From Candidatus Aerophobus profundus SCGC AAA252-L23 (lineage in GTDB: Bacteria > Aerophobota > Aerophobia > Aerophobales > Aerophobaceae): DNA of 5,405 nucleotides. Below are positions 1-4,520 of this stretch, piece after piece. The notes under the pieces are model-generated. The model did no database searches. It was not told the origin of the DNA and worked only from the letters and a program-made list of their open reading frames with translations. The translations under genes were made by a program, and so were the position numbers. Each line of letters begins with the position of its first letter. Position 1 is the stretch's first letter. Location of the stretch: assembly GCA_000402295.1 (NCBI GenBank), contig AQRW01000126.1, forward strand, positions 9,019-14,423, given 5' to 3'.

Positions 1-270
1 CAGGCAGTGAAATCTGCTGCCAGTGTAGGGTTGGACTCCCGTTCCTCCACAGAATTTACACCTGGTTGTTGGCCCCTCAATGCGAATCTTACCGCCGCCC
101 AAGCACACTTGACAATTAGATAACTTAGAGAGAAGTTGAAAAGGGTCCTTTCCTGTTCCCTGGCAAAAAGCACATTTTATGGTTTCCATCTTCTTGCTGA
201 TTTCCTCAAGTTCTTGTAAACTCATTCTCTTTCTTCGTCTGACAGGTGCGCGCCTACTTCTCTTGGCCAT
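1..270 (-). CDS. DnaJ-type CxxCxGxG zinc-finger protein, 3' end cut by window edge
   Basis: Ninety codons are visible from an ATG at 270 down to base 1, with no stop, so the C-terminus is missing. The start is firm: an in-frame TGA lies two codons upstream, and the Shine-Dalgarno AAGGAGAG (277-284) sits 6 bases before the ATG. The N-terminus is very basic (about ten Arg/Lys in residues 1-15). A short predicted helix follows (about 17-30). Three repeats like the cysteine-rich domain of class I DnaJ come next: CAFCQGTG (33-40), CQVCLGGG (53-60) and CKFCGGTG (71-78). A further Cys at 89 probably opens a fourth repeat. In DnaJ, four such repeats bind two zinc ions and contact unfolded substrate. 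No J-domain precedes the finger here, but a J-domain is fused to a GvpF/L protein in the same cluster (2532-3566). Role in gas vesicle assembly is inferred from position. It could instead be a nucleic-acid-binding zinc protein, given the basic N-terminus. Confidence 0.8.
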   Translation of the reverse strand, partial: MAKRSRRAPVRRRKRMSLQELEEISKKMETIKCAFCQGTGKDPFQLLSKLSNCQVCLGGGKIRIEGPTTRCKFCGGTGVQPYTGSRFHCL

Positions 271-276
271 TTCTCA

Positions 277-284
277 CTCTCCTT
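277..284 (-). promoter_or_regulatory. Ribosome binding site of the DnaJ-type zinc-finger gene
   Basis: The minus strand reads AAGGAGAG here, 6 bases before the ATG at 270. With the in-frame TGA just upstream of the ATG, it fixes the start of this short gene. Confidence 0.7.
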
Positions 285-347
285 CTTTCAGGCAAGTAGT
301 GCCAAAAGTTCTATTCTCTCTGGACATCTCTTTCCTCTATGACCGAG

Positions 348-361
348 GGACTATTTAGTCC
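348..361. repeat. Perfect 14-base inverted repeat between gvpO and the zinc-finger gene
   Basis: GGACTATTTAGTCC is a perfect inverted repeat: 6-base arms GGACTA/TAGTCC around a 2-base centre. It lies in the 148-base gap between gvpO (ends 419) and the zinc-finger gene (starts 270), the longest gap in the window. As RNA it would form a short hairpin of about 5 pairs with a 4-base loop. It has no T-run after it on the minus strand, so it is not a typical intrinsic terminator. It could be an operator, an mRNA processing or stability element, or chance. The rest of the gap holds only the downstream ribosome binding site as far as I can see. Confidence 0.4.
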
Positions 362-418
362 GTTCTTTCCCCAGCTTTGCGAAGACATTACTAAGATTTG
401 CTTGCTAATCAATGGTAG

Positions 419-688
419 TTATTCAGCCTCTACTTCCTGGGTGTCTATTCGTTTGCGCAGTCTTCGGCGATTAAACTCCAGTAGATTGCCCTCATCACCC
501 AACCAGACGTCGTAGATAGCCAGCACATCCATTTGGTCCGGGATGGAATGTTTCTCAATCAGCTCCAGGGATATATGCCATCCCTTTTCATCCTTGGCAG
601 CCCCCAAAGTGGTTGAAAGTTCCAAATTAGTAAGCCTACTTATTTCCTCACGAGCTCGCTCGACCAGCTCAGGTATAGTCATTGCCAT
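419..688 (-). CDS. gvpO: Gas vesicle protein GvpO
   Basis: This 89-residue protein matches the GvpO family core. It has an N-terminal helix (about 5-20), then a GW (36-37) followed by an alternating strand leading into a conserved Glu-rich segment and Pro50. Next come the hydrophobic DVLAIYDVWL (54-63), a GDEGN turn and the basic end RRRLRKR (74-80). GvpO is a small cytoplasmic accessory protein required for vesicle formation in haloarchaea and also found in actinobacterial gvp clusters; its biochemical role is not settled. A strong Shine-Dalgarno AGGAGGT (698-704) is 9 bases before the first ATG, which I prefer over the ATG two codons later. The stop is TAA. It is near the lower end of GvpO length because it lacks the long N-terminal extension of some homologs. 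Neighbours are the double zinc ribbon upstream (65-base gap) and the DnaJ-type zinc finger downstream. Confidence 0.85.
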   Translation of the reverse strand: MAMTIPELVERAREEISRLTNLELSTTLGAAKDEKGWHISLELIEKHSIPDQMDVLAIYDVWLGDEGNLLEFNRRRLRKRIDTQEVEAE

Positions 689-697
689 CTTCTCTCC

Positions 698-704
698 ACC
701 TCCT
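698..704 (-). promoter_or_regulatory. Strong ribosome binding site of gvpO
   Basis: The minus strand reads AAGGAGGTGGAG (694-705), containing a near-perfect anti-16S match AGGAGGT. It is 9 bases from the ATG at 688 and 15 bases from the alternative ATG at 682, so it favours the first. Confidence 0.7.
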
Positions 705-753
705 TATCAGGTTTTGGTTCTCTCAAAGCTGCAACTCTTTCCAAAGACTCTCT

Positions 754-966
754 TTAATCTCCAATCTTGGTTCCAACCTTGGCTCCACACGAAGGACAGT
801 GCTTGTAGTTGTAAATATAGCGCCACTGAGCTCCGCATTCTGCACAGTTGATGTTGAGGGTCTCACCGCATTCAGGACAGTTTTTCCAATGCCCCCAGGT
901 AGAGATTCCACAGCGGGGGCATCTAAAGCCTCTTGTTGTCCCTGCGGACCCTGCCTTTTTCTCCAT
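754..966 (-). CDS. Small double zinc-ribbon protein in the gas vesicle operon
   Basis: This 70-residue protein has four CxxC pairs: CPRC (16-19), CPEC (30-33), CAEC (41-44) and CPSC (57-60). The first two pairs are 10 residues apart and the last two 12 apart. This is the pattern of two consecutive zinc ribbons, as in the double-zinc-ribbon group. Aromatic residues lie between the pairs (a WGHW segment, and WRYIYNY at 48-54). Eight Cys could bind two zinc ions. I chose the ATG at 966 because AAGGAGAG (971-978) lies just upstream. An earlier in-frame ATG at 1008 would add 14 residues and overlap the gvpG end by 14 bases, but it has no good Shine-Dalgarno. The function is not recognised. It is co-directional with gvpG and gvpO, so a role as an assembly or protein-protein adaptor is inferred. 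DNA or RNA binding is the alternative. Confidence 0.8.
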   Translation of the reverse strand: MEKKAGSAGTTRGFRCPRCGISTWGHWKNCPECGETLNINCAECGAQWRYIYNYKHCPSCGAKVGTKIGD

Positions 967-970
967 TTTC

Positions 971-978
971 CTCTCCTT
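971..978 (-). promoter_or_regulatory. Ribosome binding site deciding the zinc-ribbon start
   Basis: The minus strand reads AAGGAGAG, 4 bases from the ATG at 966 (6 bases when counted from AGGAG). The alternative in-frame ATG at 1008 is preceded only by a weak purine run. This supports the shorter protein. Confidence 0.6.
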
Positions 979-994
979 TTCGACCCAATCCGGA

Positions 995-1282
995 TTACTT
1001 TGTGTCATGCTGTTCTTTATATTTTCTAATGGCTTCTAATTTCTCCAGCAACTTAGTTTCCCCTTTCTGATATTCCTCCTCACTAATTTCCTCCAACTCA
1101 AACTTCATTTGAAGCTCTAAGAGCTCTTGATATATCCTGGATTCGTCAGTTATTTCCGTCTCTGCGGCTTCCTTGAGGCGATCAGCGATAAAAAACAGTC
1201 CCTTTATCGGTAGGGCCAGGGGAAAAACCAAATCCAGCAGACCAAAGTTCATTTCTACTGGTTTGGCTTTTTCTTGTTCCAT
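995..1282 (-). CDS. gvpG: Gas vesicle protein GvpG
   Basis: This 95-residue protein has the GvpG layout. A hydrophobic N-terminal stretch, GLLDLVFPLALPIKGLFFI (14-32), carries the typical leucine-, aspartate- and proline-containing pattern ending in a Gly-aromatic segment. A charged helix (about 33-47) follows, then a helical segment with YQELLELQMKFE (51-62), the EISEEEY motif (65-71) and a C-terminal Glu/Lys-rich helix to residue 93. GvpG is a small accessory protein. In haloarchaea it is expressed early with GvpF-M and takes part in the accessory-protein interaction network needed for assembly. It starts at ATG 1282, with a GGGAG-type purine-rich site about 10 bases upstream, 23 bases after the stop of the third GvpF/L gene. 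An internal Met at residue 11 lacks a good Shine-Dalgarno. The stop is TAA. The F/L-G adjacency is typical of gvp clusters. Confidence 0.9.
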   Translation of the reverse strand: MEQEKAKPVEMNFGLLDLVFPLALPIKGLFFIADRLKEAAETEITDESRIYQELLELQMKFELEEISEEEYQKGETKLLEKLEAIRKYKEQHDTK

Positions 1283-1305
1283 TCTTCAATTCTCCCAATT
1301 AGTTT

Positions 1306-2085
1306 CTATTCCCAGCTAATGGTTATCTCCACAAAATTACAGGGAGGTGTGGGTCCTACATACTTGAACTTTGTTCTTCCCTGATCCCTGATGCTTAATT
1401 CATTGACGGCTGCGTCGAATTCTTTCTCTTTGCGGTCCGCCTCTACCAAAAAGGCAGCATTCAATACCATCTGATCGCCAAAAACCCGGTTGATGCGGTG
1501 ATCCACCGAGAGCTTCTTCAAAGCACCCAGAATTGTTTTTCTTTCTCTAATCCTCTTATTTTCCAGGGCAGACCTCACCATTTCACCCAATTGTATTTTT
1601 CTGTCACGAGCTTGACTACCTCTTCTTTTGGCAATATGGTTTCTTAATCTCCTGATTTCGGGATTCTCCTCCACAATCTCCCCAAATATCACCTTCATAT
1701 CGGTCCACAAAACCTTTACTCCCAGCTCTACTTTCCCGTCTATCTGCTCCAGGAGAGCTGCAAGCTCTTGATATCTTCCCTTTAAGACTTTTTCTCTGAT
1801 GTTCTCCTCAGGTGATAGGCCGTCCTTAGTCTTGGCAACAGTTCCGAACTTCACGGGAAGAATTGGGTAATACTTCATTACTTCTTCCATGACCCGCTGG
1901 TGAGTGAGGGTATTTTCCCGAGAGATGGCATATTGGGTAACCGGCGAGTCGCTAATAATGGCGGATAAGTCCTGATAAGCAAGGATATATACCTCATCAT
2001 CTCTTCCACCCATTCCCACAGAACCAAAACTCCTCTTATCTTTGGCTTGGGCAATACAGTAGATATATTTTCCCTCTTTTTTCAT
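1306..2085 (-). CDS. Gas vesicle protein, GvpF/GvpL family (third paralog)
   Basis: This 259-residue protein spans the full GvpL/GvpF domain. Landmarks are KYIYCIA near the N-terminus (6-12), a GxVGxGG loop (21-27), DLSAIISDSP (39-48), a helix with THQRVMEEVM (61-70), PILPVKFGT (74-82), a long charged helical middle (95-200), MVLNAAFLV (206-214) and the C-terminal GPTPPCNFVEI (244-254). Solved GvpF structures have two domains, and GvpF/L proteins bind the shell protein GvpA and are minor vesicle or assembly components. Whether this is functionally GvpF or GvpL cannot be decided from sequence. The start is well bounded: an in-frame TAA is at 2092-2094 and AAGGT precedes the ATG by 8 bases. It ends with TAG, 23 bases before gvpG. 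It resembles the 3663-4421 protein more than the J-domain fusion, for example in shared KVLWTDM/KALWTDM and GDxMxLNAAFL segments. Confidence 0.9.
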   Translation of the reverse strand: MKKEGKYIYCIAQAKDKRSFGSVGMGGRDDEVYILAYQDLSAIISDSPVTQYAISRENTLTHQRVMEEVMKYYPILPVKFGTVAKTKDGLSPEENIREKVLKGRYQELAALLEQIDGKVELGVKVLWTDMKVIFGEIVEENPEIRRLRNHIAKRRGSQARDRKIQLGEMVRSALENKRIRERKTILGALKKLSVDHRINRVFGDQMVLNAAFLVEADRKEKEFDAAVNELSIRDQGRTKFKYVGPTPPCNFVEITISWE

Positions 2086-2160
2086 TTCGGTTTACCTTCA
2101 CCTGAGAATTCATTCACTTTTCTAGGAGGGGGATCCCTTTCAGTCCACTTTGTCCTCTGG

Positions 2161-2439
2161 TTAACCTGGAGGGGGTAGAGTGGGGTAGACGGAAACAGCT
2201 CGTCGACCAATCCCAATCACCCCGCCCACCTGATATGGTTTCAAGAGTCTTTCCCCTTCCGAGGTAAGCTCATATCCCCCCGTAGTTAAGGATAAATAGC
2301 CACTTTTAGCTAAGCAAGTGCAGAGTTCTTCCACATAAGGCAATGAAACCCCCATTTGAGCACTGAGTACCGCTGAGCTCACCTTTCCCAATCTTTCTAC
2401 TATTCTCAAGACTCCCTTCTCACTGCCGGTTACGGCCAT
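2161..2439 (-). CDS. Small winged-helix-like protein inside the gvp cluster
   Basis: This 92-residue protein resembles a single winged helix-turn-helix domain. Predicted helix 1 spans about 6-17 (SEKGVLRIVERL), helix 2 about 21-30 (SSAVLSAQMG) and the recognition helix about 33-46 (LPYVEELCTCLAKS). A beta-wing with GYLSLTTGGYELTSEGERLL (47-66) follows. The last 25 residues form a hydrophobic, then proline-rich tail. The start at 2439 is chosen because AAAGGAG lies 5 bases upstream; an in-frame ATG seven codons earlier overlaps that site. The stop is TAA. Two readings are possible: a local regulator of the operon, or a winged helix recruited as a structural or adaptor module. Its position between two GvpF/L paralogs, in the same direction, is compatible with either. 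I do not recognise a named Gvp family. HTH assignment is by pattern only. Confidence 0.7.
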   Translation of the reverse strand: MAVTGSEKGVLRIVERLGKVSSAVLSAQMGVSLPYVEELCTCLAKSGYLSLTTGGYELTSEGERLLKPYQVGGVIGIGRRAVSVYPTLPPPG

Positions 2440-2444
2440 TGTTT

Positions 2445-2451
2445 CTCCTTT
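2445..2451 (-). promoter_or_regulatory. Ribosome binding site deciding the winged-helix gene start
   Basis: The minus strand reads AAAGGAG, 5 bases before the ATG at 2439. The longer reading from 2460 would place this site inside the coding sequence, so the shorter protein is preferred. Confidence 0.6.
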
Positions 2452-2471
2452 CTTGAACAAAATAGTGCAGG

Positions 2472-2496
2472 GGATATTCTCTAAAAGCCCCTATCC
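2472..2496 (-). other. Weak stem-loop in the gap after the J-domain fusion gene
   Basis: GGATA (2472-2476) and TATCC (2492-2496) can pair across a 15-base loop. An alternative uses GGGG (2470-2473) with CCCC (2488-2491). The structure lies in the 92-base gap upstream of the winged-helix gene. It is too weak and lacks a T-run, so I do not call it a terminator. Nothing else recognisable is in this gap apart from the downstream ribosome binding site. Confidence 0.2.
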
Positions 2497-2531
2497 AAAG
2501 ACAGTATTGTTAAAAGTATCCTGGTATTTCA

Positions 2532-3566
2532 CTAAAAAACTCTCGGAGTCTCGGTAATTCTGACGGTGATGAAGTCTTTGTTCTTGCCTTTTCGCCAAGA
2601 GGATTTGCTCCTGGAACAGTAATTGACCAGAAGATGATAAGCCTGGGATATTGCCTCAAATTGTTTTTGAGCACCTGGAGCCTGAGGATTCCTGTCCGGG
2701 TGAAACCGGCGAGTCAAATTTCGATAAGTGCGCTTGACTTCATCTAAAGTGGCCTCTTCACCCACCTCTAATGTTTTCATTGCTTTGACTATTTTCCCCC
2801 ATTTTGTCCGCTCCAACGTCAGTGTGGTAAAACTATACGGAGGTAAAGGGCCCACGATCCTGAAATTTACTTTCTCCTCATACTTTTGGTTTAAATGTTC
2901 GACGGCTCCATTGAGATCTTCCGCTTGGTGCTTATTCACTAAGAAGGCAGTATTCATAATCATAGTATCGTCTAAAATCTCGTGCTTCCGAAAATCAATA
3001 GCCCCCTTTTTCAGCTCCCCTATTATTTCCCGGCCAAGTTTACCTCTTCTTTCATCTAACAAGGATTTAACTATCTTACCTAACTCTAGGCGAGCGGCCA
3101 GGAAATTGCTGCTGGAGGCTTTGGCAGCCATTCTTTCCTTAAATTTCCTAATCCTTTCCTCTTTTCCTATTTCTTTGAGAATGGAGTCCAAATTGCTCCA
3201 CAGAGCTACCACTTCCAGCTCTATTTTATTATCCATCTGCTCCAGAACGTCTCTTAGTTGAGAATATCCACTGGCCAAGATTTCCTTAATCTCTTCTTTG
3301 TCCCTGACTGTGGTTCCGAATTTCATGGGGACAACCGTATAGGTCTTCTTCATTACACCTTCGATGACGGCCTGATGAACGGCCAAATAGCGGACCAGAG
3401 TTTCTTTGGGGATTGAGTCATAGACCAGAGGGGGTGAGCTACTCACCAGAGCGGAAATATCTCGGTAGGGAACGGTATAGACCTTATCTTCCTCCCCACC
3501 AATCCCAACCAAACCAAAGTCCTTCTCCTCATGAGTTGCTGTTACGCCGTAGAGGTATTCGCTCAC
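2532..3566 (-). CDS. GvpF/GvpL-family protein fused to a C-terminal DnaJ J-domain
   Basis: This 344-residue protein is about 90 longer than its two paralogs. Residues 1-253 are a complete GvpF/L domain: EYLYGV (3-8), GLVGIGG (18-24), DISALVSSSP (36-45), VVPMKFGT (78-85), MIMNTAFLV (202-210) and GPLPPYSF (239-246). Residues about 261-318 are a J-domain: KTLEVGEEATLDEVKRTYRN, the HPD motif at 289-291 within RRFHPDRNP, and FEAISQAYHLL (303-313). The HPD loop is what stimulates Hsp70 ATPase, and it is intact. A basic tail follows (319-344). The start codon is GTG at 3566: an in-frame TAG is immediately upstream and AGGAGG is 5 bases before it, and the N-terminus then aligns with the paralogs. The next Met is residue 71. 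It ends TAG followed directly by TGA. Expected role: bind GvpA or vesicle intermediates through the GvpF/L part and recruit Hsp70 (DnaK) through the J-domain. The role is inferred. Confidence 0.92.
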   Translation of the reverse strand: MSEYLYGVTATHEEKDFGLVGIGGEEDKVYTVPYRDISALVSSSPPLVYDSIPKETLVRYLAVHQAVIEGVMKKTYTVVPMKFGTTVRDKEEIKEILASGYSQLRDVLEQMDNKIELEVVALWSNLDSILKEIGKEERIRKFKERMAAKASSSNFLAARLELGKIVKSLLDERRGKLGREIIGELKKGAIDFRKHEILDDTMIMNTAFLVNKHQAEDLNGAVEHLNQKYEEKVNFRIVGPLPPYSFTTLTLERTKWGKIVKAMKTLEVGEEATLDEVKRTYRNLTRRFHPDRNPQAPGAQKQFEAISQAYHLLVNYCSRSKSSWRKGKNKDFITVRITETPRVF

Positions 3567-3571
3567 CTATT

Positions 3572-3577
3572 CCTCCT
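3572..3577 (-). promoter_or_regulatory. Ribosome binding site for the GTG start of the J-domain fusion
   Basis: The minus strand reads AGGAGG, 5 bases before GTG at 3566. In-frame TAG codons at 3567-3569 and 3576-3578 rule out any earlier start, so GTG initiation is required for a full GvpF/L domain. Confidence 0.75.
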
Positions 3578-3612
3578 ATCCCTTCCGTACCGCTCCTTTT
3601 CCTTTGGGTGTG

Positions 3613-3643
3613 ATTATGAATTTCCCCGAAACAAGTAAGTCAA
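3613..3643 (-). promoter_or_regulatory. Possible internal promoter before the J-domain fusion gene
   Basis: In the 96-base gap between the first GvpF/L gene and the J-domain fusion, the minus strand has TTGACT (3638-3643) and CATAAT (3613-3618). Each matches five of six bases of the bacterial -35 and -10 consensus. The 19-base spacer is longer than the optimal 17, and there is no extended -10. It could give extra transcription of the downstream genes, but by-eye promoter matches are often accidental, and the host's sigma factors are unknown. Confidence 0.22.
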
Positions 3644-3662
3644 GAGTAATGAGATGTGCTTC

Positions 3663-4421
3663 CTATTTCCATTCCACTACTAAATTAACAAAGTTGAAGG
3701 GAGGAGCCGGTCCCACATAGTTGAACTTGATTCTCTTTCCGTATTTTGTGGTCAATTCATCCACTTGATTATCGAATTCCTTTTCCCGACTTCTATCAAT
3801 TAGAAAAGCAGCATTGAGGATCATGTTGTCACCGTAAGTCTTGTTGAAGCGGTAGTCCAGCGCTGTTTTTCTAAGGGTCGCCACGATTTCTTCCCTCCGG
3901 GACTGTCTCTTCGCCTCCAGGGCCGATTGGACCATTGTGCCCAGACAGATCTTGTCGGCACGAACCTGTTTGGAAGGGGACTTGACCTCCGTTTTGCTCT
4001 TCAGTTGTCGGATCTGCTTGTTTTCTCTCACAATCTCCGTCAGAATATCATTCATATCGGTCCATAGGGCTTTTATCCCCAGTTCGATTTTGTTATCCAT
4101 GTCCCGCAACAGGTTCTTGAATTCCGGGTATCTCTTTCTCAAGAGATTCCTTATCTCCTCGGCACTGGTGGCAATGGTACAAAACCTTACCGGAAGGACA
4201 GTATAGTCTTGCATTGTCTTCTCGATTACCTTCTCATGAGCCAACAGGTTTTCTCTGCTCACCACATACTTGGTCATAGGTGAGTTACTGATCACCCCAC
4301 TGAGATCTCGATAGCTAATGGTAGATACCACATCACCTCGATTTCCTATTCCCACCGGACCGAAATTCCTTCCCTCATTAGCTCCGATTATGCAGTAGAG
4401 ATACTTTCCTTCCTGGGGCAT
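3663..4421 (-). CDS. Gas vesicle protein, GvpF/GvpL family (first paralog)
   Basis: This 252-residue protein covers the whole GvpL/GvpF family domain. It has KYLYCIIG (6-13), FGPVGIGNRGD (20-30), YRDLSGVISNSP (37-48), a helix with AHEKVIEKTM (61-70), YTVLPVRFCT (73-82), a charged helical middle region (85-195), GDNMILNAAFLID (197-209) and C-terminal GPAPPFNFVNLVVEW (237-251). GvpF/L proteins are cytoplasmic or vesicle-associated accessory proteins that contact GvpA during assembly. The start at ATG 4421 follows GGGAGG about 7 bases upstream. The stop is TAG. It follows gvpN by 99 bases, a common gvp neighbourhood. A Cys occupies position 81, where both paralogs have Gly (PVRFCT versus VKFGT/MKFGT). 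The F versus L assignment is not possible here, so no symbol is given. Confidence 0.9.
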   Translation of the reverse strand: MPQEGKYLYCIIGANEGRNFGPVGIGNRGDVVSTISYRDLSGVISNSPMTKYVVSRENLLAHEKVIEKTMQDYTVLPVRFCTIATSAEEIRNLLRKRYPEFKNLLRDMDNKIELGIKALWTDMNDILTEIVRENKQIRQLKSKTEVKSPSKQVRADKICLGTMVQSALEAKRQSRREEIVATLRKTALDYRFNKTYGDNMILNAAFLIDRSREKEFDNQVDELTTKYGKRIKFNYVGPAPPFNFVNLVVEWK

Positions 4422-4439
4422 TGGTTTTCCTCCCTTCTC

Positions 4440-4500
4440 TTAAGGTTGGGGGCTTTGCCCAGTTGCCGGCGCTCCCCATATCGCCTGGATAGGGCTCATC
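4440..4500 (-). other. GC-rich structured spacer after gvpN, with two small hairpins and a 19-codon reading frame
   Basis: The gap between gvpN and the first GvpF/L gene contains two potential hairpins. One is at 4475-4494: CCC-TATC arms with a single-base bulge and a 5-base loop. The other is at 4450-4460: GGGC/GCCC around three bases. Neither is followed by a T-run in the transcription direction, so termination is doubtful. An ATG at 4499 opens a 19-codon frame ending with TAA at 4440-4442, with a purine-rich GGGGA upstream. I see no similarity to GvpA or any known peptide, so I do not call it a gene. Confidence 0.25.
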
Positions 4501-4520
4501 AATATTCCCCTGTGCTTTGC

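Noticed and set aside
723..911. Minus-strand 62-codon frame overlapping the zinc-ribbon gene in another frame
   Set aside because: It lacks motifs and a ribosome binding site. The overlapping frame with four CxxC pairs is clearly the coding one.
754..1008. Longer zinc-ribbon protein starting at 1008
   Set aside because: It overlaps the end of gvpG by 14 bases with only a weak ribosome binding site, while the ATG at 966 has AAGGAGAG at good distance. Translational coupling from 1008 is not excluded.
543..1039. Overlapping plus-strand open frames (543-851, 682-1029, 848-1039)
   Set aside because: They run antisense across gvpO, the zinc-ribbon gene and the end of gvpG. Their translations show no domain, and the minus-strand genes have family motifs and good ribosome binding sites.
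2728..3261. Plus-strand open frame of 177 codons
   Set aside because: It lies antisense inside the J-domain fusion gene, whose domains are clear. The translation is Ser/Leu-rich low-complexity with no recognisable motif, and there is no convincing ribosome binding site.
3413..4206. Plus-strand open frames at 3413-3613 and 3937-4206
   Set aside because: Both are antisense shadows of the GvpF/L genes, with no motif or neighbouring plus-strand gene.
4450..4494. Intrinsic terminator after gvpN
   Set aside because: The hairpins are small or bulged and lack a following T-run in the direction of transcription.
4440..4499. 19-codon frame between gvpN and the first GvpF/L gene
   Set aside because: It is too short to support, is not GvpA-like, and lies in a structured spacer.
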